A program made the position numbers and the translations under genes. A stretch of 64,000 bases of DNA. Source: Pyxicephalus adspersus (taxonomy: Eukaryota; Chordata; Amphibia; Anura; Pyxicephalidae). Below the pieces are notes generated by a model. It was given only the letters and a program-made list of their open reading frames with translations. It was not told where the DNA came from and made no database searches. Shown here in pieces: positions 11,291 through 23,514 of the stretch (within the stretch, counting starts at the first letter, position 1; every line of letters starts with the position of its first letter). The stretch is from contig NC_092868.1 in NCBI RefSeq assembly GCF_032062135.1, positions 47,250,638 to 47,314,637 of the forward strand, read 5' to 3'.

Positions 11291-12480
11291 GATGGGTAGT
11301 CAATATGAATATGGGTTATATATATAACTACTATCTACTGCAAGCGGACATAGCATAAGGAAGTTATAGCATAAAGAACACTTAGCAAATTCTGGAGAGC
11401 TCTAGTTGAGAATGGAGGATTGGAGGGAGCTTAGAAATGTTTTAAAACTGTGGGCACATGGTAAAGGTGGTTTAGAAATTAGCAGTGGCAAAAAAAGAAC
11501 AGATATGAGTCTTTCCTAATTAAATCTAAGAGGGCTCATGGTTGTCAATTGAAAACATAACTAGCTTCTAACATCTTGAGTATATATATAATATATTTGC
11601 CATATTGAGTGCATACTTGTATTTGTCACTAGATGGCAATGTTAAGTCAATAATGGTGGCAGTGTTACAGCCTGAACACCAGCAAAGAGAATTGATCTGT
11701 TTGTATTTGAAATGCAAATTTTACTGTTAAACTAACAGAACCCCATCATGACAAAAATCCTTATAACTTTTATCATGAGAAGGTATACGCACATTGCACA
11801 GCTTTCCCAGAGGTCAACAAGTACAATATCCACCTGGCTGTAGCTGTTCTCTGCATTCCAGCTTGTATTCTAAAATGTGCTCTGCTCATCATTAGCACAT
11901 ATTTTTAAATTCTGTGTATTGAGCTCATTAGTTTCCAAAGAAGACTGTCTTCTCTTCTAGGAAAACATACCAACTTAGAGTTCTATTTCATATTAATACC
12001 AATGACAATAAGTCACAATGTGATTGATATTGGTGAGCTCATTGGTATGCAGAATTAGTTCAATAAAACATCTTTCATCTTCCTGTCAACAATGTATTTA
12101 AAATATTTTATTATTACATCCGTAATCCATATGACTTCAATAGGATTGGATAATATGTGCCAGCTAAGGGGGACACTGAACAGTAGATATAAATGCAAAC
12201 TGTTCTATAAAATTTTATTAGTAGATAAAAACTAGTTTCTGGGTATGATCATAACTAAAACATTTGGAGTAGAAGTAGAAGTTTGGAGAGCAAGTGATTT
12301 ATAATTAAATTGATTTAGTTAGGTTGGTTCCAAGAGGTTTGGGGGGTGGGGGGTTAAGGGATACAGTAATGGATCCAGACAGCATCCGGGCATATTAATG
12401 ATCACGCATGGCACAAAGGTTCTAATATAGAATCTGGCATTGGTAGCTTTTGCTAGCGTGTTGACCTGCAGTATAGAGAG
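11291..12480. other. Unassigned non-coding sequence
   Basis: The sequence is A+T-rich with no gene or named repeat visible. A G-rich patch lies at 12338-12360. Confidence 0.5.
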
Positions 12481-12529
12481 CTATAGCTTAGGATAAATGG
12501 GTGTGCAAATAAAGGAGTACATTTACAAG

Positions 12530-12670
12530 TGTTATTGTAGAGGGTAACATGGAGGGTTATTGTTAGGTTTACAGCCAGGGTTGGAATTAAGGTAACATAG
12601 AGGGTTAGTGTTATGACGAAGGTTAAAGTTAGGGTATAGGTAGGGTAAGTGTTACAGAGGGTTGATGAGG
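12530..12670 (+). repeat. Short telomere-like GT-rich repeat
   Basis: The phrases agggtaacatggagggtta, gttattgttaggtttac and ggtaacatagagggttag resemble the array at 3280-4830, but only a few units are present. The minus-strand frame 12453-12677 (Thr/Leu-rich) is a translation of this repeat and not a protein gene. Confidence 0.65.
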
Positions 12671-12680
12671 GATTCAACTC

Positions 12681-13333
12681 CTTTAGCCCCAGAAGTCATA
12701 GGACATATCTCTATCGGGTCTAAAATATATAACTAAAAGCTAGGTAAAACTCGTTATTTCTTCAAAGTCTTGCATTGCCACTGCATGCCCTGTAAAAAAA
12801 CCTAACCAACACAGCTGATGCCACCTTTTTAATTTTCAAACTAAATAAATTAACTATAAACTAGATTAATGGATGTGGTTACCAGCCGGTATGGGTTTAA
12901 TGGGTTATAAATTATAGGTTCCACGGATTGTAAACTGTACGTTTAGGAAAATATTTTCAATAATGAGCAGCTTTTCTAGGAAGCCAACTTGGATTTTCAG
13001 CCTTTTTGTGTGCTGATGGGGTCAGCGGCATTGACCTTTGCTACACATTTACAGTAAATATCCTATTTGTCCTGGTTTGTGTACTTTTCATCCTAAACCT
13101 TCACTGTGTGGGACATTAGTGTAATAACAGGAAGCTCTCCTGATTCAGAATCATAGCGGCTCTTGGTCAGAAGATTTGTGCTTTGCAGCCATTTTAAGCG
13201 TTTGCTTGTTTGGTTTGTATTTTCAATGTTTTGTTGCATGCATTCTGTTGTATACAATTGAAAAACTAAAATCGTGAAATTTTAAAACAAACACATAATA
13301 TGTTATTAGTGTAAACCTGAAGTGACACATGCT
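12681..13333. other. Unassigned non-coding sequence
   Basis: Nothing recognisable is visible. The flanking sequence of palindrome copy 5 appears unique. Confidence 0.5.
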
Positions 13334-13554
13334 GTCTAATTTAATAAAGTTTTCCAAGACCAGAGCAGATAGGCTATCATGGGAAAACCTGTGTGATCTA
13401 GCAAACCTGGAATGGATTTCTTAAAAATCAACCACTATTATTTGCCAAACGTTTTCAATTCTGGGCCGGATGCATTCCAGGTTTGCTGGATCGCCCATGT
13501 TCTCCCATAATATCTATCTTCTCCAGTCCTTGAGAGCTTTATTAAATCAGGCCC
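13334..13554. mobile_element. Palindromic foldback element, copy 5 (family A)
   Basis: A copy running from gtctaatttaataaag to attaaatcaggccc. The arms match copies 10 and 6 (cagatagactatcatggg type) better than the 'cactttcatcagtgaa' type, so at least two subfamilies exist. Confidence 0.85.
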
Positions 13555-14954
13555 ATGGCATGCAATTGATCTACAACTTTCTTTACTATGCTCTTATTCT
13601 TTATTTGCACCTTGGTAGATCCTTCTGATTGCATTTTAAACAATTCCTATTTTCAGATAAAAGTCCACATAAAAGAATTGTGACACCACCTCTCTTATTT
13701 TTAAATATTTTATTGTAATTTACAAATGAACACCCCACTGGACACAAGCCCCTTCCCTTCGCCCAATAGCAAGGCTTTATCATAAAGGTGTTTATTAAGG
13801 TATCTATCCAAACTTTTGATCAATTTGGGAAAATTTTTCACCAATAATTTCCCTTTGCAGTATTTCAGCCTGATAATACAAACTTCTCTTTTCTTAAATA
13901 CGACATACCTTTTACTGCTTACTGTGTACAATTCACTGCTACCAAACAACCAAAGGATTGAAAGTATATCTAATCCCCCAAGCAAAAAAGTAATATATTG
14001 CAGCTTACCAGTCCATAGATGAAGTGGCTCAGCTATCTATCGTTCAACTATCAGCTATCAGCTATCGTTCAACTATTTACTACTATTAGCCAACTTTTGG
14101 CTATTTTTTGAACTTGTTGGCTTCTTGTGCTGCTTTTTCTTCTCTCATTCTAGTGGGAGTCTAATACAGGGACTGCAAGATGCTGATCCCAGGTCCACTT
14201 CATGTTTAAATTTATTGTATAATTGATTAGAAAGCTGCATTCCTTTTTGTCTTATCCACCTGACTACAGTTTATCAGGTTATTCATCCAGAAAAGTTGAA
14301 AAAACCTAAGTATCCTTTTAGACAGCTATATAAAAGCTCTGTTTCAAGTATATTTGTGGCGTTTCCCTCCTGCCCATAGGTCCTGTCCATCTACAACATT
14401 AGTCACTTTGCTCCAAATGTACTATGACTAAGTCCTGGTTAAGGATGGTTCAAGCCCTACAACAGTTGGTACAGCCAACCCGAATGTCCTGAACGTCTTG
14501 AAATACGTCATCTCCACCTGCAGGATGTGGATTATATACCCACTTGGCCTTGCATATGGTGAACCACAGGTGTCCATGAAGTCATCACAGCAGAAGCCTG
14601 CAGCTGAATGGAGCTCAGTCAGAACAAGACACAGCATGGCCAGAAAATAGAAATTTCCCTTTAAAGAAAATCTATAAAGAGAATACAAATTGCTAGAAGT
14701 ATAGTATTACATACTACATAACCGCGTCAGACAATATAACCTATGTGTTGGAGCAATGCCAAACAAAGGGATTTCCAGGAAGGACAGAGCTGATGTTATT
14801 GGCCTAGATCTACATATGACTTGTGAGACCTTCATGTTGGAAAGCAGCACTCATTCCATTCCTTTTCTCTACCAGTGATTTGGAAAGTTAAACTAAATTC
14901 AATTTCCTTATAGTTAAAATACTATGCACAGCATAAAGTTTACCAGAAACTGGA
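13555..14954. other. Unassigned sequence with a cryptic CAGCTAT repeat
   Basis: No gene is visible. At 14028-14076 the words cagctat and cgttcaactat recur as a short cryptic repeat. The minus-strand frame 14428-14688 has no domain and no repeat relationship that I can see. Confidence 0.45.
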
Positions 14955-15215
14955 ATACCTGTTTTTTTTGTCCATGTCTTGAGGAACCCTAAACAAACAA
15001 TTTTTTGGAGGTCAGTGAAAAAATGTTCCAAAAAATGCTTCTTTAATGGACTGTGGTAAGAATGCCACCTTTAAAAAAGCTAAAAAGTTAATTTGTATCA
15101 CTGTGCTAGCTCTGCCATGTAGTATTGGTGCTGAAACTATGTGGGCATCATCAAATTGTAGGTCAGCTGCAAATCAAGGAACCCCCTAGGAACAAGAACC
15201 CTGGTTGCGAATGGC
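14955..15215 (+). mobile_element. Decayed dispersed repeat, hAT-like
   Basis: It begins near aggaaccctaaacaaaca and ends near gaaccctggttgcgaatgg. The tail resembles the inverted end of a tetrapod hAT family ('ggttgagaatgg'), while the left end is too decayed to pair. It shares internal phrases with 10985-11290. Confidence 0.45.
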
Positions 15216-15358
15216 TGACATAGACCACATAACTATGACTTACAAAACTGGTATTTTTAGACGATTTTACGTTCGCTTCTTCATTAATATGGTACTCCAT
15301 CACATAAGTGACCACAACTTTTTTTCAAAATTAGTTACTATATTTTGGTGTGTGATAT

Positions 15359-15733
15359 GTTTAAACCTAACTCCAGGACAAAAATACACTTGCACGGGGG
15401 CTACCCCCACATTGCAAAAGTAAATACTTGTTTAGGTCTGGTGGAGAGGTTTTATTTACCCAGTGTTTTCCCTATTGAGCTACATACAGTGGTCACTTGC
15501 ACTGACATTGTCTTGACCAATAGTCCTGCAATGTAAGGCAGGACACTGAAGGTCTACCCACAACCCAGAGCATGAGATGGAAGAAGAGCATACCAACCCT
15601 TTCAGTATTGAAGGATAAGGTAAGTTTAGGTTTTTCTTTGATTTTCTGGAACTAAACAACAATTTACCCTTTGCAATGCACGGGTTGTCCCACTGCATGT
15701 ATAGTTTTTGTTCCTAGAGTTTGGCTTTAAATC
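15359..15733. mobile_element. MITE with ~75-bp inverted ends
   Basis: The left arm gtttaaacctaactccagg, then gacaaaaatacacttgca and cattgcaaaagtaaata, pairs with the right arm. In reverse complement the right arm reads gatttaaagccaaactct, then gaacaaaaactatacatg and cattgcaaagggtaaatt. Single ends of a similar type occur at 29633-29655 (cagagttcaactttaac) and 56093-56107 (ccggagttcagcttta). The coding frames in it are not meaningful. Confidence 0.65.
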
Positions 15734-17030
15734 ATCTTTTGTAGCTAAACTTGGAAAATTGCTGGTTTGGACTGATGGAATATTAATTACCGGGATGTAA
15801 AACAGACCAAACATTTACTATGAATCATTATCTCAGCAAGAACCTATCGTCAACCAACATACTTGAATAGAAGAAGTGTTTGGCAACAATCATAACAGGA
15901 ACATGAAAAAAAAGTCATTTAAAGTGTAATTGCAGCCAAACTTTTTCTCCGTTTTGGATACAATTGGAAAAGCTTAAAATGTCAATCGTTTTTTTTGCTC
16001 TCAGAGGCCTTATTTCAAAGATTTACTCTCACTTTCTGTCCCAATGACAACATTATCACTAGGAAGGAAGTCAGCTAAGGTAAGAGCTTGTGTTAACAGG
16101 CTTTTATTTGCTTCATGCAAGATTTGTTTTCCTATACAAGTCTATACCCTTCCTATAGAATTCTTTTCACTTCCTGTCCTGATAAAACCAAGTGAAAAAA
16201 CCTGAGAAAATTTCCCCAATGAGACCTCGGACGATAGGGACCCAGTATGGAGAAGAGGCCAGCACACTAAATCTATAAGAAACATTTCCTGCAGTTCTGT
16301 GGGGTCAATGAGGTCCCTTTTATCAAGGTGGCCAACTTTTGCCAAATGGTGCTTTAGGTGAACCTAATATTTTCTCCATGCCTGGATGCCACATGTTCTT
16401 TTGACCTAGGCAGCTGGGATGCTCACCACCCAATTTACCAGTCCTTAACCACTCCTCCTCTCTACCTTCCTCACTCCCCACCCTTCATTTCCTCATTCTA
16501 CTTCCCCTCAACCAAGACAAAACACTACTTTTATGGAGAAATGGCCACAATGACTGCTGTATTGACACATTTAAATACTAACATTTGCAACTTGCATAAA
16601 ACATAGGATAAATAACCATACAATACCAATAACATTTTGCTTCCTTTAAAATAATAACCCTGTGCATTAGGAACTTTTATGCCTGTATTACATCTTTCCT
16701 GATTTTAAGCCTTCAGAGGAAATGCTTACCACACCATAGCCTTCAAAGGAGCTGCCCCAAACCGACTTTTTGTTCCCAGCCGCAAGCCCACTCAAGAACG
16801 AGTCCACTCCACCTTAAAAGTGGCCCTAATTACCATAGACTTTTTAGAGTTTCCACTGCTGAGATGGTTCTCTTTATTGGCACATACAACTTACAGATGC
16901 CCCTTGAGGACCCCAATCACCACCTAAATAAACCCCCATACATCCCCGATTTTTTTGAGTGGGCGGGAGGCTTCCTTTTCCCCCCAAAATTGCCCCATAC
17001 TTCTTCCTTCCTATCCCTTTTAACACCTAA
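15734..17030. other. Unassigned sequence with repeat-like fragments
   Basis: The phrase cacttcctgtcctgataaaa near 16170 and ggacagg near 42590 recall a frog dispersed repeat, but no ends can be set. No coding signal is seen. Confidence 0.4.
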
Positions 17031-17331
17031 AGCTACGTACACACATCAGATTTTTATCGCCCGATAATCGGCATCGGCCAATTATCGGGCGAAAATCTGC
17101 CGTGTGTACAGTCGGTGTCCTCCATCGTCCGGACGACCGACCTGCCGGATCCACGGACGATGGACGACAGCCGATCCTAATGAAAGGGAAGGGGAGAGCG
17201 CGCAGCAGGGTGCCGCTCCGTCGCTCTCCCCCTCCCCTCTCCATAGAGCATGCATCGTGCACTCCCTTGTCGTTGGAAAGGATCGTGAAAGATCCTTTCC
17301 AACGACAAAAATTGGAAGTGTGTACGCAGCT
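17031..17331. mobile_element. PIF/Harbinger-like MITE with TAA target duplication
   Basis: The inverted ends agctacgtacacac and (reverse complement of the right end) agctgcgtacacac differ at one base. Both sides are flanked by TAA (17028-17030 and 17332-17334), the three-base duplication typical of PIF/Harbinger transposition. The 301-bp body is much richer in G+C and CpG than its surroundings. It includes a near-perfect hairpin at 17268-17306, where cgttggaaaggatc pairs with gatcctttccaacg. It could be mistaken for a small CpG island. The frames 17020-17362 are by-products. Confidence 0.8.
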
Positions 17332-18559
17332 TAACCTCTCTACCTCTTTTTCAAACTTCTAACCTATCTTTGACCTCCTAACTGCAACCTATCCTTGCCA
17401 TAACCTTCCACTTCTTGCTTCCCTTAGCACCTGGTCATGTCCGCCTTCACCTGTCTCACTCACTCGGCAGTTCCAGGCTGTTCTTTACGCTGAATATGAT
17501 ATAAAAAATATATTTATGTATTAAGAAAGCTCAGATCATGCAGGATCCTGCTCTACTCTTTGAACTCTGGAGAGCGTAGTCTTGCAGTACTACAGTGATT
17601 GTTATGTCTTTCCCCAAACACTCAACAGGTCTAACTGCTGTCAGCACAAGCTCCCTCCTTTGTGAGTCATATTAGAGAAACCAGAAGAGGAACTGAACAA
17701 ATGAAAACAAGATAAACCCTGACAGCTAATAAATTCACTCAGGATATCTGCCCACAGACAATGTTTTCCCAGATAAGTTGTGTCTGTAGGTAAAAGTCTA
17801 GTTACTGACCAACAGAACAAAAAGCCGATGGCCTTTACATTGACATATTAATGGCTGTTCCTAAAATAATGCAGTGTAGCTGGGTCACTTGTAGAGATTG
17901 CCTTGCAATTATAAGGATAAGTACCCCTTCATCTTTTGTGCTTTCATTGTAGCAACATTGTGTTTTCCCACGTATGTCATCTTGTAAGTTCCTACTGTAT
18001 ATTCAAACACAAATGCTTTAGTTAACTATAATGTTTTGCAATATGTGGAAAAGCAAAAACGTTGCTGCCAAATGTACAACTAGTTTAAGGAAATTCTCTT
18101 ACTGTGGCTGTTAAGGCTTCATAATATTTTTTACCAACCCGCCACTCAATTTCTATATTGCTCTGTGAGAATGACCAGAAAAACAAATATATTCATGCTT
18201 TGATGGCTACACCTACATTTTAGAGCAGTAGCTGCTGTAGCTATTACAATAACAGAAATTGATAGATAATTCAAACTGTTCTGTCCTGTTCTTCCACCTT
18301 TTACAGCATTTAGAACCCTGATGAAGTGGGTACAACTTGGTCCCTGAAATATGTTGGCTTACTGTTTAGATACATTTATTAGAATAAATATTTTCGGACT
18401 TTAGTTTACATCCTTCAATATGGTGCATGAACAGTTCTAGTTTTTATTTACCTACTTTTAAGATGTGCAAACACAACTAAAGACCACTCCATCACCCAGA
18501 TACAGCACTTCCCGTGCAAACTCATCCAAGTAGATGTCTATGACTTAGGTGAGCCAAAG
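17332..18559. other. Unassigned sequence
   Basis: The phrase ccctgatgaagtgggtac followed by ggtccctgaaatatgttgg at 18316-18358 resembles the 'gatgaag...cgaaacgcg' module of frog repeats. A related module lies on the minus strand at 54615-54656. Nothing else is recognised. Confidence 0.4.
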
Positions 18560-19230
18560 TGTTAACCTGCTTGCAGGTCACCCTCTTTGTCCACAGCTAA
18601 TCCTTCAATTGTTGCTTATTAGGATATGGAGCAACATGTGGGCATGCGACATCTCACTGGGCTTTATGCGCGCTTGCAGTCCTAATAGTTCCTCATTTTG
18701 ACAGCTTGTTACCTGCCGCTTGCTCAGTGGCATTCTACCTGTTTAAATTATTGGTTGCAGATCTAGATTGACCCTGACCTTGCTCTCTGTTTTTCTATTG
18801 CTTGGACCTTGGCCTGTTCAGACGACTATTGCCTGCCACGTGCCCTGACTTTGGGCCGTCTTGACCATGCCTGCCACCTGCCTTGACCCTGTACTGTCTC
18901 GACCACAACTATTGCTTGTCGGCAGCCCCAAATTGAAATCATCTCAACCCTGGCCAGGGGGCCTCCACACCTTCTGCTGTTACCAAACAAACCTGGTACC
19001 CATTCACTTGATATCCATACACCAAAGCCATCTGTTCTATGCTCACTCCTGATGGATAGAGCCTAGGGATCCTGACCTAGTGATCTCCTAGGAGAAAAAA
19101 AGTAGACCAGTGGCCACTAGGGTTACCAGCCCATCACTCCTTGCAGGGTGCTCTAGTGAAGACCAGGAGCCACTTAGACTGTGCCCTGGGTAATCCTGTG
19201 CCACCTGCCAGGGGGGTAGCCCTAACAAAG
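18560..19230 (-). mobile_element. Dispersed repeat with internal ~40-bp tandem units (minus copy)
   Basis: The internal units gaccttggcctgttcaga, gactttgggccgtcttga and gaccctgtactgtctcga recur about every 40 bp (18806-18905). The segment 19090-19215 (agtggccactagggttacc, gggtgctctagtgaagacc) is the reverse-complement counterpart of 21870-21960. I read this as the same family as 21846-22350 in opposite orientation. The class is uncertain. A TGTCACGG start and a TATA-like site in the other copy would fit an LTR. Confidence 0.5.
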
Positions 19231-20246
19231 TCTAGAAAAGATATTTTTTTTCCAAAAACATTTTCTTAAACATGTCTAATATCTCTGATCTAATCTCTTA
19301 AAGTTCCTCCTGGTGAGGGTAATGCTCAATGCCTAGCATTTTTTTATGCTTTTTGCTTTGGACAGAACAGACAATGGCTAGAACATCTGTCTGGTATTTA
19401 ACTATTGCATGTGTTATTAATGGAGTGATTTCTCTCAAAAAAACAATGTTGGACAAAGGGTAAAATCTCAGTGTTTTTTTTATTAATGCCCCAAATGCCC
19501 TGGGGAGGGTGGGGATCCTTAGAGGAGTCACAGACAAAAATGAGAACTTGAGAATCTTCCTGACCCGTTTTCACTTTGTTGTGGTCAGGGATTTGGATTT
19601 AAATAGGTCACCTGATTTACCATTACAAAAAAAAATGTGTCATCTTCTTAAATATTTAATCAGCATTTTACCTGTCGGTGTTTCCGTATGTCACTGGCAA
19701 CAAATTACATTTTTATTTACTCTTGTCTTATTACTGGAAGATGAATCCTGTTTACTGTCTGTACAGAAGGCACAAAACCTGAGGGAATGTTCTGTATTTC
19801 CCGTAGTCTCTAAACACACAATGGCGTAGTCATATTTCCCATAAAGCATTTGTGCCTGGGGCAGCTTGCTGAGAAGATGCAGCGCCAAACTGTAGCACTT
19901 ACTGGATTATTTTATTACTAGCAGCACAGACTTATAAATGGGAAAGGGACCCAAGTATGGGGTTTATCACCAAAAGTCTCCATCATGGGTCCTTCTGTTG
20001 CTGCCATGGCCAGAGTTATCCCTAGGCACAGTAGGTCCATGCCCGTTGGCTGCAAAAACAAAGCAATGGCTTTATCCTGTGTTTTAACCATTTTCCCACT
20101 CTACTTTATTAGCACATTGTTACAACATTGTAGGCCAGCTACAGACTAGTAAAACAAGAAAATAAAATGTGTAAATTGGGTGATCCTAGCACAAGAATGG
20201 CCTTGAGCTCCAAAGGCTTGGTACCTGGATCACATTGAGCGTGATG
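19231..20246. other. Unassigned non-coding sequence
   Basis: No gene or named repeat is visible. The frames 19298-19888 occur on both strands and lack domains. Confidence 0.45.
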
Positions 20247-20521
20247 TAACATCCCTGGCGGTATTCCCAAGTGTGGCTCGAAGTTAATATTCATTAGCAA
20301 AAGCGGTAACCCCAAGCCACAATCGGGGTGGCATTGTAAAATACTTACCTGGCCTCGATGGGCCCGCAGCGTCCTCCGGCAATGTCCACCCGGCATCTGT
20401 GTCCCCATGCCTCGCATCCCCGGCATGATCAATGGGATGTGTGAGTGAGCGGGCGAAAAATTTAAGCAGAAAGAAACCGCCTTGACATGGAAAAATGCTG
20501 TCATAATCAGAGGGAGGTTAA
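20247..20521. mobile_element. TTAA-flanked MITE, piggyBac-like ends
   Basis: The left end reads taacatccctggcggta, and the reverse complement of the right end reads ttaacctccctctgat. A TTAA lies at the right junction (20518-20521) and a decayed 'gTAAC' at the left. Inside, tcccaagtgtggctcgaa at 20266 pairs with ccccaagccacaatcggg at 20312 as a subterminal hairpin. The element abuts a left-truncated family A palindrome, so it may have inserted there. The 152-codon minus-strand frame 20139-20597 spans both repeats and is a chance frame. Confidence 0.6.
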
Positions 20522-20712
20522 TAAAGCTTTTCAAGACTGGAATAGTTAGACTATATTGGGTGAATAAATCTAGTCCAGGATAGAAAACATTTGCCAAATA
20601 TTAGCTGATTAACTGATTTTATGAAGTCTATTCCAGGTTTGCTAGATCACCCAGGTTCTCCTATGATAGTCTATCTTCTCCAGCCTTGGAAACCTTTGAT
20701 AAATTAGGCCCA
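20522..20712. mobile_element. Palindromic foldback element, copy 6 (family A), left end interrupted
   Basis: The copy starts at taaagcttttcaagactgg, immediately after the TTAA junction of the neighbouring MITE, and ends in gataaattaggccc. Left-arm bases before 'taaag' are missing. The centre (atttgccaaatattagc) is typical of the family. Confidence 0.75.
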
Positions 20713-21845
20713 ATATATTGTTATTAGCAGTTAAGAAAGCTAAACTCTAAGCAGATACATAAAGCTACATTTAATTGAGTTACGTATTTATTAATTCATC
20801 ATTAAAGCACATTCCTTGCATGTCACATTATACATAAAAAGTATAAGGAAAAGGTGAAAAAGGTGATTTTACCTTGGCTGACATGATGATAACAGTCTGT
20901 TGCAGGCAAAAAAAAAAACATTCCTTCAGTCTTCTTTTCTCCCAGATGTCGATCTAATAATAATTTGATAGTATATTCTTTAAATAAACCTGTACTTTGA
21001 AGAATAGTATAAAGCGAGCTTCCATATGAACAGTAAACATTATTTTCACATAATTTATAATGTTTAAAAAAGACTGCTTTGGGGGTTAAGTAATATTAGC
21101 AGGTGTATTCACATAATGCTTAGATCTTCTTTTGATAGGAACATTTAAATATACATGTGAATCAGTTTTTTAACGTAATAATAATGTTAGTTTGTGCTAA
21201 TGTTTTAAACCTCATTTATACAGTCTGTAATTGTATATGTATGTAGAAACAAACTTAATTTATCATTACATACACCATCATTTTTGTCTGTTTGTGTCTT
21301 GCTGAGCCTATTTCATTCATTGCACATCTACAAGTCAAGATCTCCCTTAAATAGAAAAGATCATTTGCAGTCTCAAATGTGTGCAATCCCCACAATTACC
21401 CTGGGTATCCAAATACAATGCCATCTTGCTCAGAAGCATTGCTTTATATCCATATGAATAAATATTGCCTCTTGACTGCTCAGCTTGATTTGGTAATATT
21501 GACATTTGACCAAATCATTCTTGGGAATTCTAATTCTAATGAAATGATTTTACAAACTGTTTAAAAACGGTAAAAACTTGTCACAGACTCTTCATAGTTC
21601 ATAGAACTGAGGCCATGTTTACAACCTAATGTCATAGATCTGTAGAACTTACAGATCTCTCTGATTATTTTTTCTAGAGAAAAACTGGGTGCTGCTAAAA
21701 GTGGCTATGACATTTCTATATGCAGGAATATGCTTGCTGGTACACCAAGGTAGTAATAATCATATAGATGAACCCTAAAGTGTGATTTATTTAGGGTTCT
21801 TTAAATATACTTGGTATTGTTTCCATTGCTGCAGTCAGGTTGTGT
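20713..21845. other. Unassigned A+T-rich sequence
   Basis: No gene, repeat or motif cluster that I can support is present. Confidence 0.5.
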
Positions 21846-22350
21846 CACGGTAGTGTATGTGTACGTGTATGGGGTATGGAGTCTAAGACACCAGCCTACG
21901 GCTTCACCAGCACACCCCGTCTTTAGAAGGCAGTACCCAGGTTGAGGCCTTCATTCTTGCAGAGGCTGCTAACTGCAGACTAGTTAGGACCATTGTGTAG
22001 TACCAGAACGAAGCACAGGAGGATAAGCAGACAAGCCAAGGTCAGGGGAGGCAGCGATCAAGAGTAGTTAGGCATGCCAAGGTCAGGGCAGGTGGTAATC
22101 AAGAGTAGGTGGAGCAAAGGTCAGTATGCCAGAGTGTCAACATCAGGGGATGCAAACTGGAACTTGGAAACAAAGCCTGGATGAATTCTTTGTTCAGGCA
22201 ACATGCTGTTGCCAGTCACTTACTTGTTTATAAAGGGGAGGTCATGTGGCAAATGAGGATCATGTGACCAGGAGGTAACAGAACCCACCACAAGAGGGAG
22301 TGCTGAGACAGAGGCAGCTCAGATGGTGTTCACAATTTTGCCAGCAGGGC
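21846..22350 (+). mobile_element. Dispersed repeat with 41-bp tandem units (plus copy)
   Basis: It starts tgtcacggtagtg. The word ccaaggtcaggg occurs at 22036 and 22077 (41 bp apart), each followed by a variant of atcaagagtag. In reverse complement these units match those of 18806-18905. A TATA-like tataaagggg lies near 22230. The TGTCACGG start and TATA site suggest an LTR remnant, but I cannot show a matching terminal CA or a target duplication. Confidence 0.5.
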
Positions 22351-23514
22351 AGTGTGTCTGCGAAATATTATAGTTTTCTGGGTTAAAGGGGCAAATCTCA
22401 AGGAGTCACATGATTTAAACGAGAAAGTAACCAGTGGATAGGATTCACCGGCGGAGCTGCTGGATGCAGAGGATTGCAAGATGGGTAACATAGAGGAGGA
22501 CATAGATCCCCTGGTCCTCTGGGGATCTGTGACAGGCTGCATGTGCAGCATGAAATATGCTCTATTTTTTACCTTTATTGTAAAGCAAGAGTTAAAATAC
22601 TCTCTGGTGCCTGTGGTCACACACAATGCAATGGGCAACTTCTCCAATCAACTGTGCCACTTAGGGGGGATTGGGTGCTGTTTTTTGGAGCCTTGTGCAG
22701 GAGGCTGCAAAAGTTGTCCCGCAGCAGCCTGACTATCCATCATGCTGCCAGGACAGGGTATTTGATCCTTTGCTGTGGCACTTAAGCACAAAAAAGTGCT
22801 ACTTTTAATAAAAACAATTTAGTTTAACTTTTTGGTTCATTTTGCAGGCACATTTTGCTTTAAAAGGTGAACAAATTCAACAAGAATCTTTGATGTACCA
22901 AAAAACTGGAAAGCAACAAATGTTCTCACACATTAATGGTGATTTCAATGCTGAACGCTGTAATGGAGAATGTGACTGGCGAATAGTTGACACCTCATGT
23001 CTGAAAATGTTTGTGAAATATGACTTCAACATTAAAATGGAATTGCAGATTAAGGAACATAGTGATGGAAAGTGGGCGGACAGATTATATGCTCCAACGT
23101 TTAAATTTTAGGACCCAGCTGAATAAATATGATGACACCGAAGGAGTCAAGAATAGAGGATGAAACTTTTAATGAGCTATGAAAGTAGACCTGGCATAAA
23201 TAATAAAAGTTTATTTTTTTGTCTAGAAAAAAATAACATTACATCTATGATGTTTTTGGAATAAAAGGCAAAGTTTGCCTAGGAAAGATGAAATGCAGAG
23301 TCTTGGAAATTACATATGTAGGCTTGGTATGTTCTTCATATATATATTACGATATTCTCTAGGAGTGTTGTTGTGCTTAAGCAGTATCCAGAAGATTGTC
23401 AGAAATTCCTACTGGCAAAAAGCAGTGTACTCCCTAGAATGTAGGCGTGCCTAGGCACCCCTATGTCTATAGACTTAGAGAGGTAATTTGTAGCATGAGA
23501 TCTTGGACCTAATA
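22351..23514. other. Unassigned sequence, possibly repeat-derived at left
   Basis: Overlapping frames 22330-23111 exist on both strands without domains. The stretch 22500-22800 resembles frog repeat text, but I cannot place it in a family. Confidence 0.35.

Noticed and set aside
17100..17310. CpG island promoter
   Set aside because: The GC-rich patch is fully contained within a TAA-flanked MITE with inverted ends.
20139..20597. 152-codon minus-strand open frame
   Set aside because: It runs across a MITE and a truncated palindrome; no domain is recognisable, so it is a chance frame.
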